From assembly GCA_001898405.1 (NCBI GenBank), contig MKTW01000012.1, positions 186,001 through 250,000 of the forward strand: a stretch of 64,000 nt of DNA, given 5' to 3'. Position 1 is the stretch's first letter, and every line of letters begins with the position of its first letter. The stretch is from Sphingobacteriales bacterium 44-61 (GTDB lineage: Bacteria > Bacteroidota > Bacteroidia > Chitinophagales > Chitinophagaceae). The translations under genes were made by a program, and so were the position numbers. The notes under the pieces are model-generated. The model was not told the DNA's origin and ran no database searches. It was given only the letters and a program-made list of their open reading frames with translations. Shown one piece after another: positions 46,151 through 54,593 of this stretch.

Positions 46151-48850
46151 ATGCTAAATTCCCTCTTGAACTCATATAAGAAAGGAGTTGTTGTTTTAAT
46201 AATGACAGCTTTCATAGTAAATAATGCCGAAGCCCAGGGGCCGGTATGGCAATCGGATGCTTATTCGTTCTACCCTGACAGGATCGTGCAGAAAAAGTAC
46301 AGCGCAAAAGCTTTGTCATCGCAGGAGATCGTTTCAGATTACAGCAGTCCTGCCAATGAGTTCAAATCGCCTGCTATTTCTTTCAAGTTCAGCATTAACG
46401 GGAAAGACAATGAAATGACCAGTGGTACTGACCATCATTTCAATTGCGAAACAAATTCTTCGTATTCCGAAACGCCCCTGATCGTATTCGGAAAACCTTT
46501 GAAGGAAAAGAATCCCCAGCCTGCGGGCTATTTAAAACCCGGAGCCCGGTTGAAGATAAGACTGGATATGCGTGGTGTAATGAATGAATTTAAAACAAAA
46601 GGGTTTTATACATGCTTTGACGGCAGCCGCATTTACAAAGAAGATTTTAAAGGGGTATATGTGGCGGGCAGTTCAGCTCCGCTTATCTGGGATTTTGACA
46701 ATCTCGTGAACCACCCTGAATTGAAATTGCAGGATGATGATGGAGATGGGATTTATGAGACCACACTTGCGATGAATATAAAAGAAGAAGAAAAAAGAAC
46801 GCTCTCGCATTGGAAACTGGAAAAAGACCTGTCTGCTTTTCCCCGTTACCAGTCTACTTATCTATTGTCCGATGCCCTTTACAATATGGCATTGGAAGAA
46901 ATGATAAAAGCGGTGGAACCTGACAGCACTTTCCGTACAGGCAAAGAATGGGCAGGTGTATGGACAAGGGATGTCAGCTACAGCATCATTCTTTCCATGG
47001 CTCATTTGCAGCCGGAAGTAGCCCGCTACAGCCTGATGCGGAAAGTGAATAAGAAGAAAAAGATCATACAGGATACAGGTACAGGCGGTGCATGGCCCAT
47101 AAGCACCGATCGCATGATCTGGGCAGTGGCTGCCTGGGAATTATATAAAGTGACCGGAGATAACGGCTGGCTGAAGGAAGCATATACCGTCATTAAAAAT
47201 TCCATTGAAGACGATCTGCAGAATATTTATGATCAAGAAACCGGGCTGGTAAAAGGAGAGTCTTCTTTTCTCGACTGGCGGGAACAGACCTATCCTAAAT
47301 GGATGCAGCCGGCTGACATCTTTGAGTCGGAAAATCTTGGCACCAATGCAGTGCATTACCAGGCCAATACAGTAGCATCCCGGATGGCAGCGCTGCTCAA
47401 TGATCAGCAGGCAGCAGATAAATACAAAACCATTGCCGGCCGGATAAAAAAGGCCATTAATGAAAAATTATGGTTGCCCTCTCAACGGTATTATGCCCAG
47501 TATGTGTATGGACGGAAGAATAAACTTGTTTCGCCCCGTGCCGAAGCTTTGGGCGAAGCACTTTGTGTGGTATTCGGTATAGCAGATGAAGAAAAGCAGA
47601 AACAATTGGTGGCGCATGCTCCTGTAACCCCTTATGGCATTTCCTGCATCTATCCGCAGATCCCCAATATCCCGCCCTATCATAATAATGCAGTCTGGCC
47701 CTTTGTGCAGGCATACTGGCTATGGGCAGGAGCTATGGCCGGCAATGAAAAATCCGTGATGGAAAGCATTGCGGCTATTTACCGGCCTGCGGCTTTATTT
47801 GCAACCAATAAAGAAAATTTTGTAGCAGAAAATGGTGATTACTCCGGTACGCAGATCAATTCAAGCAATATGCTCTGGAGCCTTTCCGGCAATATCAGCA
47901 TTGTTCACCGTATTTTATTTGGGATCCAGTTTGGAGAAGATAAGCTGGTATTCCGTCCGTTTGTGCCACAAGCACTCAAAGGGGCCCGCCGCCTGGAAAA
48001 TTTTCATTACAGGAAAGCTGTATTGAACATTACGATTGAAGGATACGGAAATGAGATTAGCTCTTTTATGATCGATGGTAAACCTGTTGCTGCGCATGAA
48101 TTTTCTTCAAGCATGGAAGGGGTGCACCAGGTCAGCATTGTAATGGCTAACAGGAGTCCTGCATCAGGCTCCGTTAACCGCCAGCCGGTCATGTTCTCAC
48201 CTGCCGCACCGAAACTTATGCGAAAAGAGGCAGTACTGTTCTGGCCGCCTGTGGCAGGTGCTGTAAAATACAGGCTGTTTATGAACGGCCGGTTGGTACA
48301 GGAATCAGCGGCTACTGAGTTTAAAGCAAAGAATAAAGAATACGGAGAATACCAGGTGATCGCCGTGGATAAAAATGGAATTGCTTCTTTTGCGAGCGAG
48401 CCATTGGAACTGATCCCTTCAGCAGCTATAAGCCTGTATGAAATGGAGAATTTTGCTGCGCCGGCCGCTTATGCTTACAAAGGATTTTCCGGTAAGGGAT
48501 TCGTGGAAACAGGAGTGAAAGAAAACACGGTTATCCAAATCCCTGTATCAATAAAGGAAGAAGGCGATTATGCAGTGGATATCCGTTATGCCAACGGCAA
48601 TGGGCCGGTGAATACGGAAAACAAATGTGCTGTCCGCAACCTGCGTATAGACGATGGATCAAAAGCTGCTTTTGTTTTCCCGCAACGGGGAAAAGGGGAG
48701 TGGAGCAACTGGGGCTGGAGCAATGCTGTACAGGTCCACTTAACAAAAGGCGAACATGTCCTTACTATTGAATACCTGCCTGCCAATGAAAATATGAATG
48801 AGGAGGTGAACCAGGCTATGCTCGATCAATTGCGGATAATAAAAAAATAA
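46151..48850 (+). CDS. Six-hairpin glycosidase (glycogen-debranching/MGH1-like) with C-terminal carbohydrate-binding-like domain
   Basis: An 899-residue secreted protein with a signal peptide (about 1-28, ending NAEAQG). The middle part (about 220-640) is an alpha/alpha six-hairpin barrel similar to debranching and GH63-type enzymes: GVWTRDVSYSIILSMAHLQPE, GAWPISTDRMIWAVAAWELY, SSFLDWREQTYPKWMQPAD and NNAVWPFVQAYWLWAGA. The C-terminal 140 residues (about 760-899, YEMENFAAPAAYAYKGFSG to MLDQLRIIKK) look like a CBM6/CBM35-type beta-sandwich. It lies in the operon 37 bases after GH31. The linkage cut and the catalytic residues are not known. A terminator follows. Confidence 0.8.
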   Translation: MLNSLLNSYKKGVVVLIMTAFIVNNAEAQGPVWQSDAYSFYPDRIVQKKYSAKALSSQEIVSDYSSPANEFKSPAISFKFSINGKDNEMTSGTDHHFNCETNSSYSETPLIVFGKPLKEKNPQPAGYLKPGARLKIRLDMRGVMNEFKTKGFYTCFDGSRIYKEDFKGVYVAGSSAPLIWDFDNLVNHPELKLQDDDGDGIYETTLAMNIKEEEKRTLSHWKLEKDLSAFPRYQSTYLLSDALYNMALEEMIKAVEPDSTFRTGKEWAGVWTRDVSYSIILSMAHLQPEVARYSLMRKVNKKKKIIQDTGTGGAWPISTDRMIWAVAAWELYKVTGDNGWLKEAYTVIKNSIEDDLQNIYDQETGLVKGESSFLDWREQTYPKWMQPADIFESENLGTNAVHYQANTVASRMAALLNDQQAADKYKTIAGRIKKAINEKLWLPSQRYYAQYVYGRKNKLVSPRAEALGEALCVVFGIADEEKQKQLVAHAPVTPYGISCIYPQIPNIPPYHNNAVWPFVQAYWLWAGAMAGNEKSVMESIAAIYRPAALFATNKENFVAENGDYSGTQINSSNMLWSLSGNISIVHRILFGIQFGEDKLVFRPFVPQALKGARRLENFHYRKAVLNITIEGYGNEISSFMIDGKPVAAHEFSSSMEGVHQVSIVMANRSPASGSVNRQPVMFSPAAPKLMRKEAVLFWPPVAGAVKYRLFMNGRLVQESAATEFKAKNKEYGEYQVIAVDKNGIASFASEPLELIPSAAISLYEMENFAAPAAYAYKGFSGKGFVETGVKENTVIQIPVSIKEEGDYAVDIRYANGNGPVNTENKCAVRNLRIDDGSKAAFVFPQRGKGEWSNWGWSNAVQVHLTKGEHVLTIEYLPANENMNEEVNQAMLDQLRIIKK

Positions 48851-48887
48851 TCATAAGAGGCGAGAAAAGAAATGCTGTTGCAACCAG

Positions 48888-48913
48888 GCCGGGCAAAATG
48901 CCCGGCTTTTTTT
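48888..48913 (+). terminator. Rho-independent terminator after the polysaccharide locus
   Basis: GCCGGGC (48888-48894) pairs with GCCCGGC (48900-48906), loop AAAAT, then seven T residues. It lies 37 bases after the last enzyme gene and marks the end of the SusC-to-debranching operon. Confidence 0.9.
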
Positions 48914-48919
48914 ATAACT

Positions 48920-48937
48920 GCTCATTAATTAGTGAGC
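48920..48937. promoter_or_regulatory. Palindrome upstream of the cytochrome c / sugar dehydrogenase gene
   Basis: GCTCATTAATTAGTGAGC is an 18-base near-perfect palindrome (one mismatched/wobble pair) about 100 bases before the start codon of the next gene. It might be an operator; no promoter was identified with it. Confidence 0.3.
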
Positions 48938-49033
48938 GAATGAGATCGCCGGTCAGTGTTATTGGCCATTAACATTATTAATACCCGTTGCATCCATAAA
49001 TGGAATAATATTGAGGAAAATTGATAATCCGAT

Positions 49034-50476
49034 ATGTTCAGGTATTTAATGATACTCTCGGGTCTTGCTTCCTCTTTCTTTTTATTTGATCTTTTTTCAG
49101 AAGAAAAGACCGGCACGATTGCAACAAATCTCGAGTTGACTGATTCTGCAAGAGCAGAACGCAACTATGCCAGTTTCTGCGCAAGCTGTCACGGTGAAAA
49201 AATGGATGCTTTTGTAGACCGCCGCTGGAGGCATGGGCAAGCCGGCCCTGACCTGTTCAAAGCCATCAAGCAAGGCTATCCTGATGAGGGAATGCCCTCA
49301 TTTGATACAGCTTTTACCGATCAGGAGATCAATGAGCTGGTAGAATACATACAAAAAGGGATTGTCAATGTGGAGCGATACCAGTTCAATGCAAAACCGG
49401 CCACCAATTATTTTTCTTCTGCCGGAATGAATATCCGGCTCGATACCATTGCCCGCCTCAATAATGATATTGCCTGGGGCATGGCATTTTTGCCCAACCA
49501 TGAAATGCTGATCACAGGGAGGTCGGGGAAATTATATAAACGCCTGCCAGATGGCTCATTGCAAACAGTGCAGGGTGCACCGCAGGTGCTGGCAGAAGGG
49601 CAGGGAGGATTGATGGATGTGGTGCTTCATCCGGCTTTCAACGAAAATAAATGGGTGTACCTGTCTTATTCTGCTTATAAAAGAACGGATTCAGGCCTTT
49701 ATTCCACCACTGCTATCATGCGTGCAAAACTGGAAGGGGATAAGCTGGTAGAGCAGCAGGATATTTTTGAAGCATTGCCTTATTCGCGCACGCGTCATCA
49801 CTATGGTTCAAGAATGGTGTTTGATAAAGAAGGACACCTGTATTTTTCTGTAGGAGAGAGAGGCAATGAAAAAGCAAACCCGCAAAACCTGGCGAATGAT
49901 CTGGGGAAAATACATCGCATTAAAGATGATGGAAGCATTCCTGCCGGCAATCCCTTTGCAGGCCAGGAAAATGCAAGAGCGTCCATCTATTCTTATGGGC
50001 ACCGCAATCCGCAGGGTATGGCATTGGATCCGGCAACAGGATTGCTATGGATAAACGAACACGGCCCAAGGGGAGGAGATGAGATCAACCTGGTAAAGAA
50101 AGGGGCCAATTATGGCTGGCCGGTTGCCACTTATGGTATTAATTATAATGGTACGGTTATTTCTCCCCGTTCAGTAATGAAGGGAATTGAGCCGCCAGTG
50201 GTATACTGGATTCCATCTATCGCACCAAGCGGCATGGCCATTGTTACGGGCGATCGTTATCCGGCCTGGAAAGGCGGCGTGCTCACGGGTTCGCTCCGGT
50301 TTAAATACCTGAATCTCTCCATTATCAGAAATGGGAAACCGGTAAAAGAAGAAATGCTGTTGAAGAATGTCGGCCGTATGCGTGATGTAAGAATGGGGCC
50401 TGATGGATACATTTATATTTCGGTGGAAAATCCCGGTTATATCTTTCGCCTGGTGCCGGTTGAAAAAAAGAGTTGA
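49034..50476 (+). CDS. Cytochrome c fused to PQQ-dependent sugar dehydrogenase (GDH-B/Yli type)
   Basis: A 480-residue exported protein (signal helix about 1-22). The N-terminal haem c domain (about 42-115) has CASCHG (near 50-55) and an axial Met in GMPSF (near 93). The remainder (about 130-475) is a six-blade propeller of the soluble glucose/aldose sugar dehydrogenase type: VYLSYSAYKRTD, YSYGHRNPQGMALDP, and WINEHGPRGGDEINLVKKGANYGWP. It should oxidise an aldose in the periplasm with PQQ and pass electrons to its own haem. No PQQ synthesis genes are in the window, so the cofactor may be taken from outside. It follows the glucan locus. Confidence 0.9.
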   Translation: MFRYLMILSGLASSFFLFDLFSEEKTGTIATNLELTDSARAERNYASFCASCHGEKMDAFVDRRWRHGQAGPDLFKAIKQGYPDEGMPSFDTAFTDQEINELVEYIQKGIVNVERYQFNAKPATNYFSSAGMNIRLDTIARLNNDIAWGMAFLPNHEMLITGRSGKLYKRLPDGSLQTVQGAPQVLAEGQGGLMDVVLHPAFNENKWVYLSYSAYKRTDSGLYSTTAIMRAKLEGDKLVEQQDIFEALPYSRTRHHYGSRMVFDKEGHLYFSVGERGNEKANPQNLANDLGKIHRIKDDGSIPAGNPFAGQENARASIYSYGHRNPQGMALDPATGLLWINEHGPRGGDEINLVKKGANYGWPVATYGINYNGTVISPRSVMKGIEPPVVYWIPSIAPSGMAIVTGDRYPAWKGGVLTGSLRFKYLNLSIIRNGKPVKEEMLLKNVGRMRDVRMGPDGYIYISVENPGYIFRLVPVEKKS

Positions 50477-50565
50477 TCTGGCATTATTTTCCCGGCTGGT
50501 CACTATTATAGCCAGTTAGGGGAAAGAAAAGCGTCAAATGAGTGAATAAAAACGACTGAACGATT

Positions 50566-51549
50566 ATGAACGTGTTTATTAGCCGGGTTATTCCTGGTAT
50601 TGCATTGGAATTATTACAGGATGCTGGATACCGGGTCACGCAATTCACTGAAAGAAGAAATATGACCCGGCAGGAACTGATCCAGGCCTGTAAGCATAAT
50701 GATGCGTTGTTGAGCGTAGGACATGAACATCTTGATAAAGAATTCCTGGAAGCCTGTTCCCATCTGAAAGTAATTGCCCTGTTTTCCGTTGGTTTTGACA
50801 AAGTGGATGTGGCAACAGCCACCCGTTTGGGCATCCCGGTCGGAAATACGCCAGGTGTATTGAGCGCAGCTACAGCAGACACCGCTTTTTTACTGATGCT
50901 GGCCGTATCGCGGAAAGCATTTCACCTGCATAAGAAAATATTGAGAGGACAATGGAATTATTATGATCCTGTAGCCAATCTTGGTATCGAATTGGCTGGT
51001 AAAACGCTCGGCATACTGGGATTGGGGAAGATCGGTTATGAAATGGCAAAACGATGCAGGGGCGCTTACGATATGAAGGTCATTTATCACAACCGCAAGC
51101 CCAATCCAACTGCAGAAGCGGAATTAAATGCAACTTATGTTTCATTTGAAGAATTGCTTTCACAAAGCGATGTGATCTCTGTGCATACGGCGCTTACTCC
51201 CGACACAAAAGGATTGTTCAACAGCAGTGCATTTGATAAAATGAGGCCAAACGCGATCTTTATCAATACGGCCAGAGGTGGTATTCATGATGAAGAAGCA
51301 TTGCGGGAGGCATTGGAATCGGGTAAAATATGGGGAGCGGGATTGGATGTGACCAATCCCGAGCCAATGGCAGCAGATAATCCTTTATTGCAAATGCCCA
51401 ATACGGCCATTCTTCCGCATATCGGGTCTGCTACTGTGGAATCACGCGAGGCGATGGCCAGATTGGCTGCTGAGAATATTATTGCAGGCTTGCAGGGCAA
51501 ACCATTACCTTCCCCGGTGAATCCCGAAGTGATCGTGAAAAATGGATGA
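50566..51549 (+). CDS. D-isomer-specific 2-hydroxyacid dehydrogenase (glyoxylate/hydroxypyruvate reductase type)
   Basis: A 327-residue NAD(P)H-dependent reductase. The nucleotide site is GKTLGILGLGKIGYEMAKRC (about 145-164, GxGxIG). Catalytic residues: Arg in INTARGGIHDEEAL (near 237), Glu in VTNPEP (near 266) and His in LPHIGSAT (near 285). The motif ENPL-type AADNPLLQMPN is present. It is of the GyaR/GhrB-like group that reduces glyoxylate, hydroxypyruvate or 2-ketogluconate, so the substrate is not resolved; the neighbour oxidising sugars makes a keto-sugar-acid reductase possible. Length is normal. Confidence 0.9.
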   Translation: MNVFISRVIPGIALELLQDAGYRVTQFTERRNMTRQELIQACKHNDALLSVGHEHLDKEFLEACSHLKVIALFSVGFDKVDVATATRLGIPVGNTPGVLSAATADTAFLLMLAVSRKAFHLHKKILRGQWNYYDPVANLGIELAGKTLGILGLGKIGYEMAKRCRGAYDMKVIYHNRKPNPTAEAELNATYVSFEELLSQSDVISVHTALTPDTKGLFNSSAFDKMRPNAIFINTARGGIHDEEALREALESGKIWGAGLDVTNPEPMAADNPLLQMPNTAILPHIGSATVESREAMARLAAENIIAGLQGKPLPSPVNPEVIVKNG

Positions 51550-51591
51550 TTGAACAGTGAATTGTACTAACTTGTAATAAAATTACAGAAA

Positions 51592-52065
51592 ATGAAAACA
51601 AGCATTGGCATCACAGAAAAGAACAGAAAGGCTGTGGCAACCCAGCTGTCTAAATTACTTGCAGATGAATTCCTGCTGTATACCAAAACAAGGAATGCGC
51701 ATTGGAATGTTGAAGGCCCCGATTTTCATGCAATGCATCTTTTTTTCGAAAGCCAGTATGAGCAGTTGGATGATATCATGGACAGTGTAGCGGAAAGGAT
51801 CCGTTCTATTGGTCACTATGCACCGGCTACGCTGAAAAGTTTTCTTGAACTGACCCATCTCAGTGAACTGGGTGAAAGGGATAATGCGAGCAAGGACTTT
51901 ATCAAGGAATTGCTGAATGATCATGAAAGTATCATTGAATTTATCCGTACTAATGTCAATCCTTTTGCTGATGAATATGGCGATGCAGGTACCAGCGATT
52001 TTATTACCGGCCTGATGGAAGAACATGAGAAGATGGCCTGGATGCTGAGGTCGCATTTTAAATAA
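51592..52065 (+). CDS. dps: Dps-family DNA-binding ferritin-like protein
   Basis: A 157-residue four-helix protein. Iron site residues are visible in TKTRNAHWNVEGPDFHAMHLFFESQYEQLDDIMDSVAERIR (conserved NAHWNV, DFHAMH, ESQYEQLDDIMD). Dps dodecamers store iron, use peroxide to oxidise it and protect DNA in starvation. The N-terminal tail of about 15 residues contains several Lys and Arg, which may help DNA contact. It is a single gene, 42 bases after the hydroxyacid dehydrogenase. Confidence 0.95.
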   Translation: MKTSIGITEKNRKAVATQLSKLLADEFLLYTKTRNAHWNVEGPDFHAMHLFFESQYEQLDDIMDSVAERIRSIGHYAPATLKSFLELTHLSELGERDNASKDFIKELLNDHESIIEFIRTNVNPFADEYGDAGTSDFITGLMEEHEKMAWMLRSHFK

Positions 52066-52339
52066 AGGAAATCCTCAAAATAAGTCGCACTGAATAGGAA
52101 ATAAGAAACCCTGTACATCCTTTTTAGGTAATAAAAAAGGGCTGGATAGACATCCTGCCCCGTTTAAATCCAATTTCCTATGAAAAACCAGTGCAAGGAT
52201 ACGACAGTGCAGGTTGCTGTACAATACCACTTAGTGAGTAGTCGAAAAACTGAGTAAACGGAGAAAATTCACGTAAATCTGGTTGAAATACTCATGGTTA
52301 ATCTGAGAGAATACTCCAATTTTACGGAAATGAATTCTC

Positions 52340-52585
52340 ATGGTAGACTCATTTATCCTTGAGCTGGTCTATAATAACGAACAAAAACAATTCGAAGCGG
52401 AGTTTCATAAAATGAGCCGTTTCACCCATCGCATGGTAGTGAATATTAATGGTGCACAGGTTTATTTTGAGCCTGACGAAGAGAGAAATTACCGTGCTGT
52501 ACTGGCAGAGAATTCATCCTCAGTTCCTGATGCCGGGCTTGTAAAAGCTGTGGCGGATAAATTACATGAGCTGTTTCAGTTTTAG
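52340..52585 (+). CDS. Hypothetical 81-residue protein
   Basis: A small soluble protein with a beta-rich first part (SFILELVYNNEQKQFEAEF, HRMVVNINGAQVYFEPDEERNYRAVL) and a helical end (GLVKAVADKLHELFQF). No domain is recognised. The amino acid pattern, with a strand-turn-strand EFH...VVNINGxxVYFEPDEE, is like small conserved hypothetical proteins found in Chitinophagaceae. The codon use and the absence of competing frames support it. It sits alone in a gene-poor area. Function unknown. Confidence 0.6.
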   Translation: MVDSFILELVYNNEQKQFEAEFHKMSRFTHRMVVNINGAQVYFEPDEERNYRAVLAENSSSVPDAGLVKAVADKLHELFQF

Positions 52586-53156
52586 ATTCCTGTCTCCCAG
52601 TTCCAATAACCGGAATAGGGTATAAATTCCTGTAGGCTTCTGACCCCAACCCCCAACTAAAGATTCAGAACCACCCAAAAAAGAATCCCACCTTTTCAGG
52701 CAGGACTCTCTTTGGTGGAGGATAGGGCTTAACGGTTAATGGGAAATCCCATTGACCAGGGGCTATTATAGTGAATCAGCAAAATCTTGAGCGATATAAT
52801 TTTTAGTGGAATTTTTCCTGGATAGACTTCTTACCAGCATAGCAAAAAAACTGAGAAGAGTGTTGTTGGGCGAATAGCTGATGCGGAGTTTCCGGGATGA
52901 ATAGCTGCTTGGCGAGGAATGTAAAGAATGGTATCTCATAGCAGGATTGGGTTAGTTCACAAGTATTGGTACAGCAAAAGAACGATAAATTGCTAATAAG
53001 CGTATTTGGTAAGAGATTACCCTCTGGAAGACCGTTACCGCGTATTTTAGTAGATTATTAATCTGTAATGCTTAACAGTCAAGGGTTACAGCGGATTGGA
53101 GCAATGAGGGGGGCTGAGTGAAATCTCTCTTTTTTTTGATAAATGTCAACGGATAT
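52586..53156. other. Gene-free stretch of about 570 bases
   Basis: No credible reading frame. It contains a short palindrome at 52738-52753 (AATGGGA / TCCCATT with 2 bases between) and a 5-bp stem CCACC/GGTGG near 52689-52718. I see no remnant of a named gene and no repeat of another part of the window. Confidence 0.5.
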
Positions 53157-53783
53157 CTACTCGGCCAACCGGCTTCTGACCCTGCTCAGTGTTTCAATGG
53201 TCATATTGAGGTAGGAAGCGATGTACTTCAGTGAAATGCGGTTGACCAACCCCGGCCTGGTTTTAATAAAGTGCTGATACTTTTTTTCAGCCGAAGGTAT
53301 ACGGCAGATATAGGCCCTTTCCTCGGCACCGCGGTAATTATCTTCCAGTATCTTTCTGCCTACTATATTAGACTCAGGGAAATTCTCATACAGGTATTCA
53401 ACCAGGCTATAAGGCATGGCGATCAGGGATGAGTTCTCGATGGCCTGCAGATATTCGGGAGAAGGATGATTTAACCCGAGATTCCGGATGGATGTCACTA
53501 TTTCATTTTCTTCATTGATCCAGGTGGTGATCTCCTTTCCCTCTTCTTTGATAAAAGCCCTGATCACGCCTTTTACGATCAGGTAAAGATGAGGCTCGGT
53601 AAGATGGTCCGGCTTGATGAGGTATTTACCTCTTGCTACCTGTACTGGATAAGTCTGCTCATCAATACAGGCAATCGCCTCCCGGGAAACCGGATGTATC
53701 GAATTGAACATAACGGATAAAGGTGAATGCCCATGCGGCGTTTTCCAAACATGCTTCTTTGGGCCTGCTACTTTTTTGGCCAT
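53157..53783 (-). CDS. Crp/Fnr-family transcription regulator
   Basis: A 208-residue regulator. A cyclic-nucleotide-binding-like fold occupies about 25-150 (ARGKYLIKPDHLTEPHLYLIVKGVIRAFIKEEGKEITTWINEENE), and the C-terminal helix-turn-helix is shown by RISLKYIASYLNMTIETLSRVRSRL (188-205). It lacks the cysteines of Fnr-type sensors and the ligand-binding residues of CRP are not obvious, so its signal is unknown. This Bacteroidota subfamily is common. The stop is at 53157, close to the gene-free stretch; no target operon is obvious. Confidence 0.87.
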   Translation of the reverse strand: MAKKVAGPKKHVWKTPHGHSPLSVMFNSIHPVSREAIACIDEQTYPVQVARGKYLIKPDHLTEPHLYLIVKGVIRAFIKEEGKEITTWINEENEIVTSIRNLGLNHPSPEYLQAIENSSLIAMPYSLVEYLYENFPESNIVGRKILEDNYRGAEERAYICRIPSAEKKYQHFIKTRPGLVNRISLKYIASYLNMTIETLSRVRSRLAE

Positions 53784-53910
53784 AACTGCAATACGTTGAT
53801 AACTCTCTCAAAGGGGCTTATGCCCGATCAGGGGCAAAATTAAGTATATGCATTAATTTTCAAGAATATAAAGCAGGATTTATAAACAATTATCTTAGGG
53901 TGTAAACACC

Positions 53911-54234
53911 CTATTTTCTCCGGAGTTTTACCGCTATGGTACCAGATGCCTGATTGATCTTTAACCGCACTGTGTGGTAATCTGTATTCTGACTGGTCAG
54001 CACCAGCGGCAATGGCCTCCATGTCCTGATCCTGAATTCACCCTTTGCATCTGTAAGCGCTTCTTCTTCGCCTTCCGTCACAAAAAGATAAATACCGGGA
54101 ATAGGTTTGCCGGTTTCAGCACTGACAACAATTCCTTTTATTTCAACCGGGTTTTTAGTACGGGTCTCCTGAGCAGGAGAGAACGCCAGCAATGGAAATA
54201 AGAAAGCGGCGAGTGTTGACTTGAGTAGAAGCAT
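53911..54234 (-). CDS. Small secreted protein with carboxypeptidase-regulatory-like domain
   Basis: A 107-residue protein with a signal peptide (about 1-22, ending SPAQ) and one beta-sandwich of the carboxypeptidase-regulatory-like family (about 32-105: VEIKGIVVSAETGKPIPGIYLFVTEGEEEALTDAKGEFRIR, shown by TGKPIPGIYLFV and TDAKGEFRI). This domain is usually the N-terminal part of TonB receptors; here it stands alone. It has a promoter and candidate operator upstream (54338-54369). It may bind envelope proteins; the role is unknown. Confidence 0.8.
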   Translation of the reverse strand: MLLLKSTLAAFLFPLLAFSPAQETRTKNPVEIKGIVVSAETGKPIPGIYLFVTEGEEEALTDAKGEFRIRTWRPLPLVLTSQNTDYHTVRLKINQASGTIAVKLRRK

Positions 54235-54337
54235 TGGTTTGTTTTTAGCGGTATAAGTACGATCAATAGCAATTATTGGTTTATTCAGGTAATAACAATT
54301 TTTTGGAAAAAATACTTTTATTCACTTCCTTTGTCTA

Positions 54338-54369
54338 CAAATTTAGTGGACTAAATTTAACTCTGCAAA
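54338..54369 (-). promoter_or_regulatory. Promoter with overlapping palindrome, upstream of 53911-54234
   Basis: On the minus strand a TTTG -33 (54366-54369) and a TAAATTTG -7 (54338-54345) are 20 bases apart. Positions 54339-54358 form a palindrome: AAATTTAGT, two G, ACTAAATTT. It overlaps the -7 box and enters the spacer, so a repressor could block it. The leader would be about 97 bases. Confidence 0.55.
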
Positions 54370-54593
54370 TGATCCACCACAAAGTTCAACAATGCCGGAG
54401 ATGTTCTATAGTGCTTGTTGATCTTTTAACGTTTTAAATGAACGGTTACGCAAACGTTTGCCATAAGACAAATCAATTGATTAAGGCTTAAAATTGAGCC
54501 ATGACTTCATTTTTGATATTTGAAGCCAGGACAGGTATTCAATTTTTAAACCTTTAAACTTTTTACTGGGTCACTAAAACCGGTGTTTTAAAA

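Noticed and set aside
52066-53156. A transposase remnant in the gene-poor area
   Set aside because: I could not find a DDE-like or HUH-like peptide in any frame and no flanking inverted repeat.
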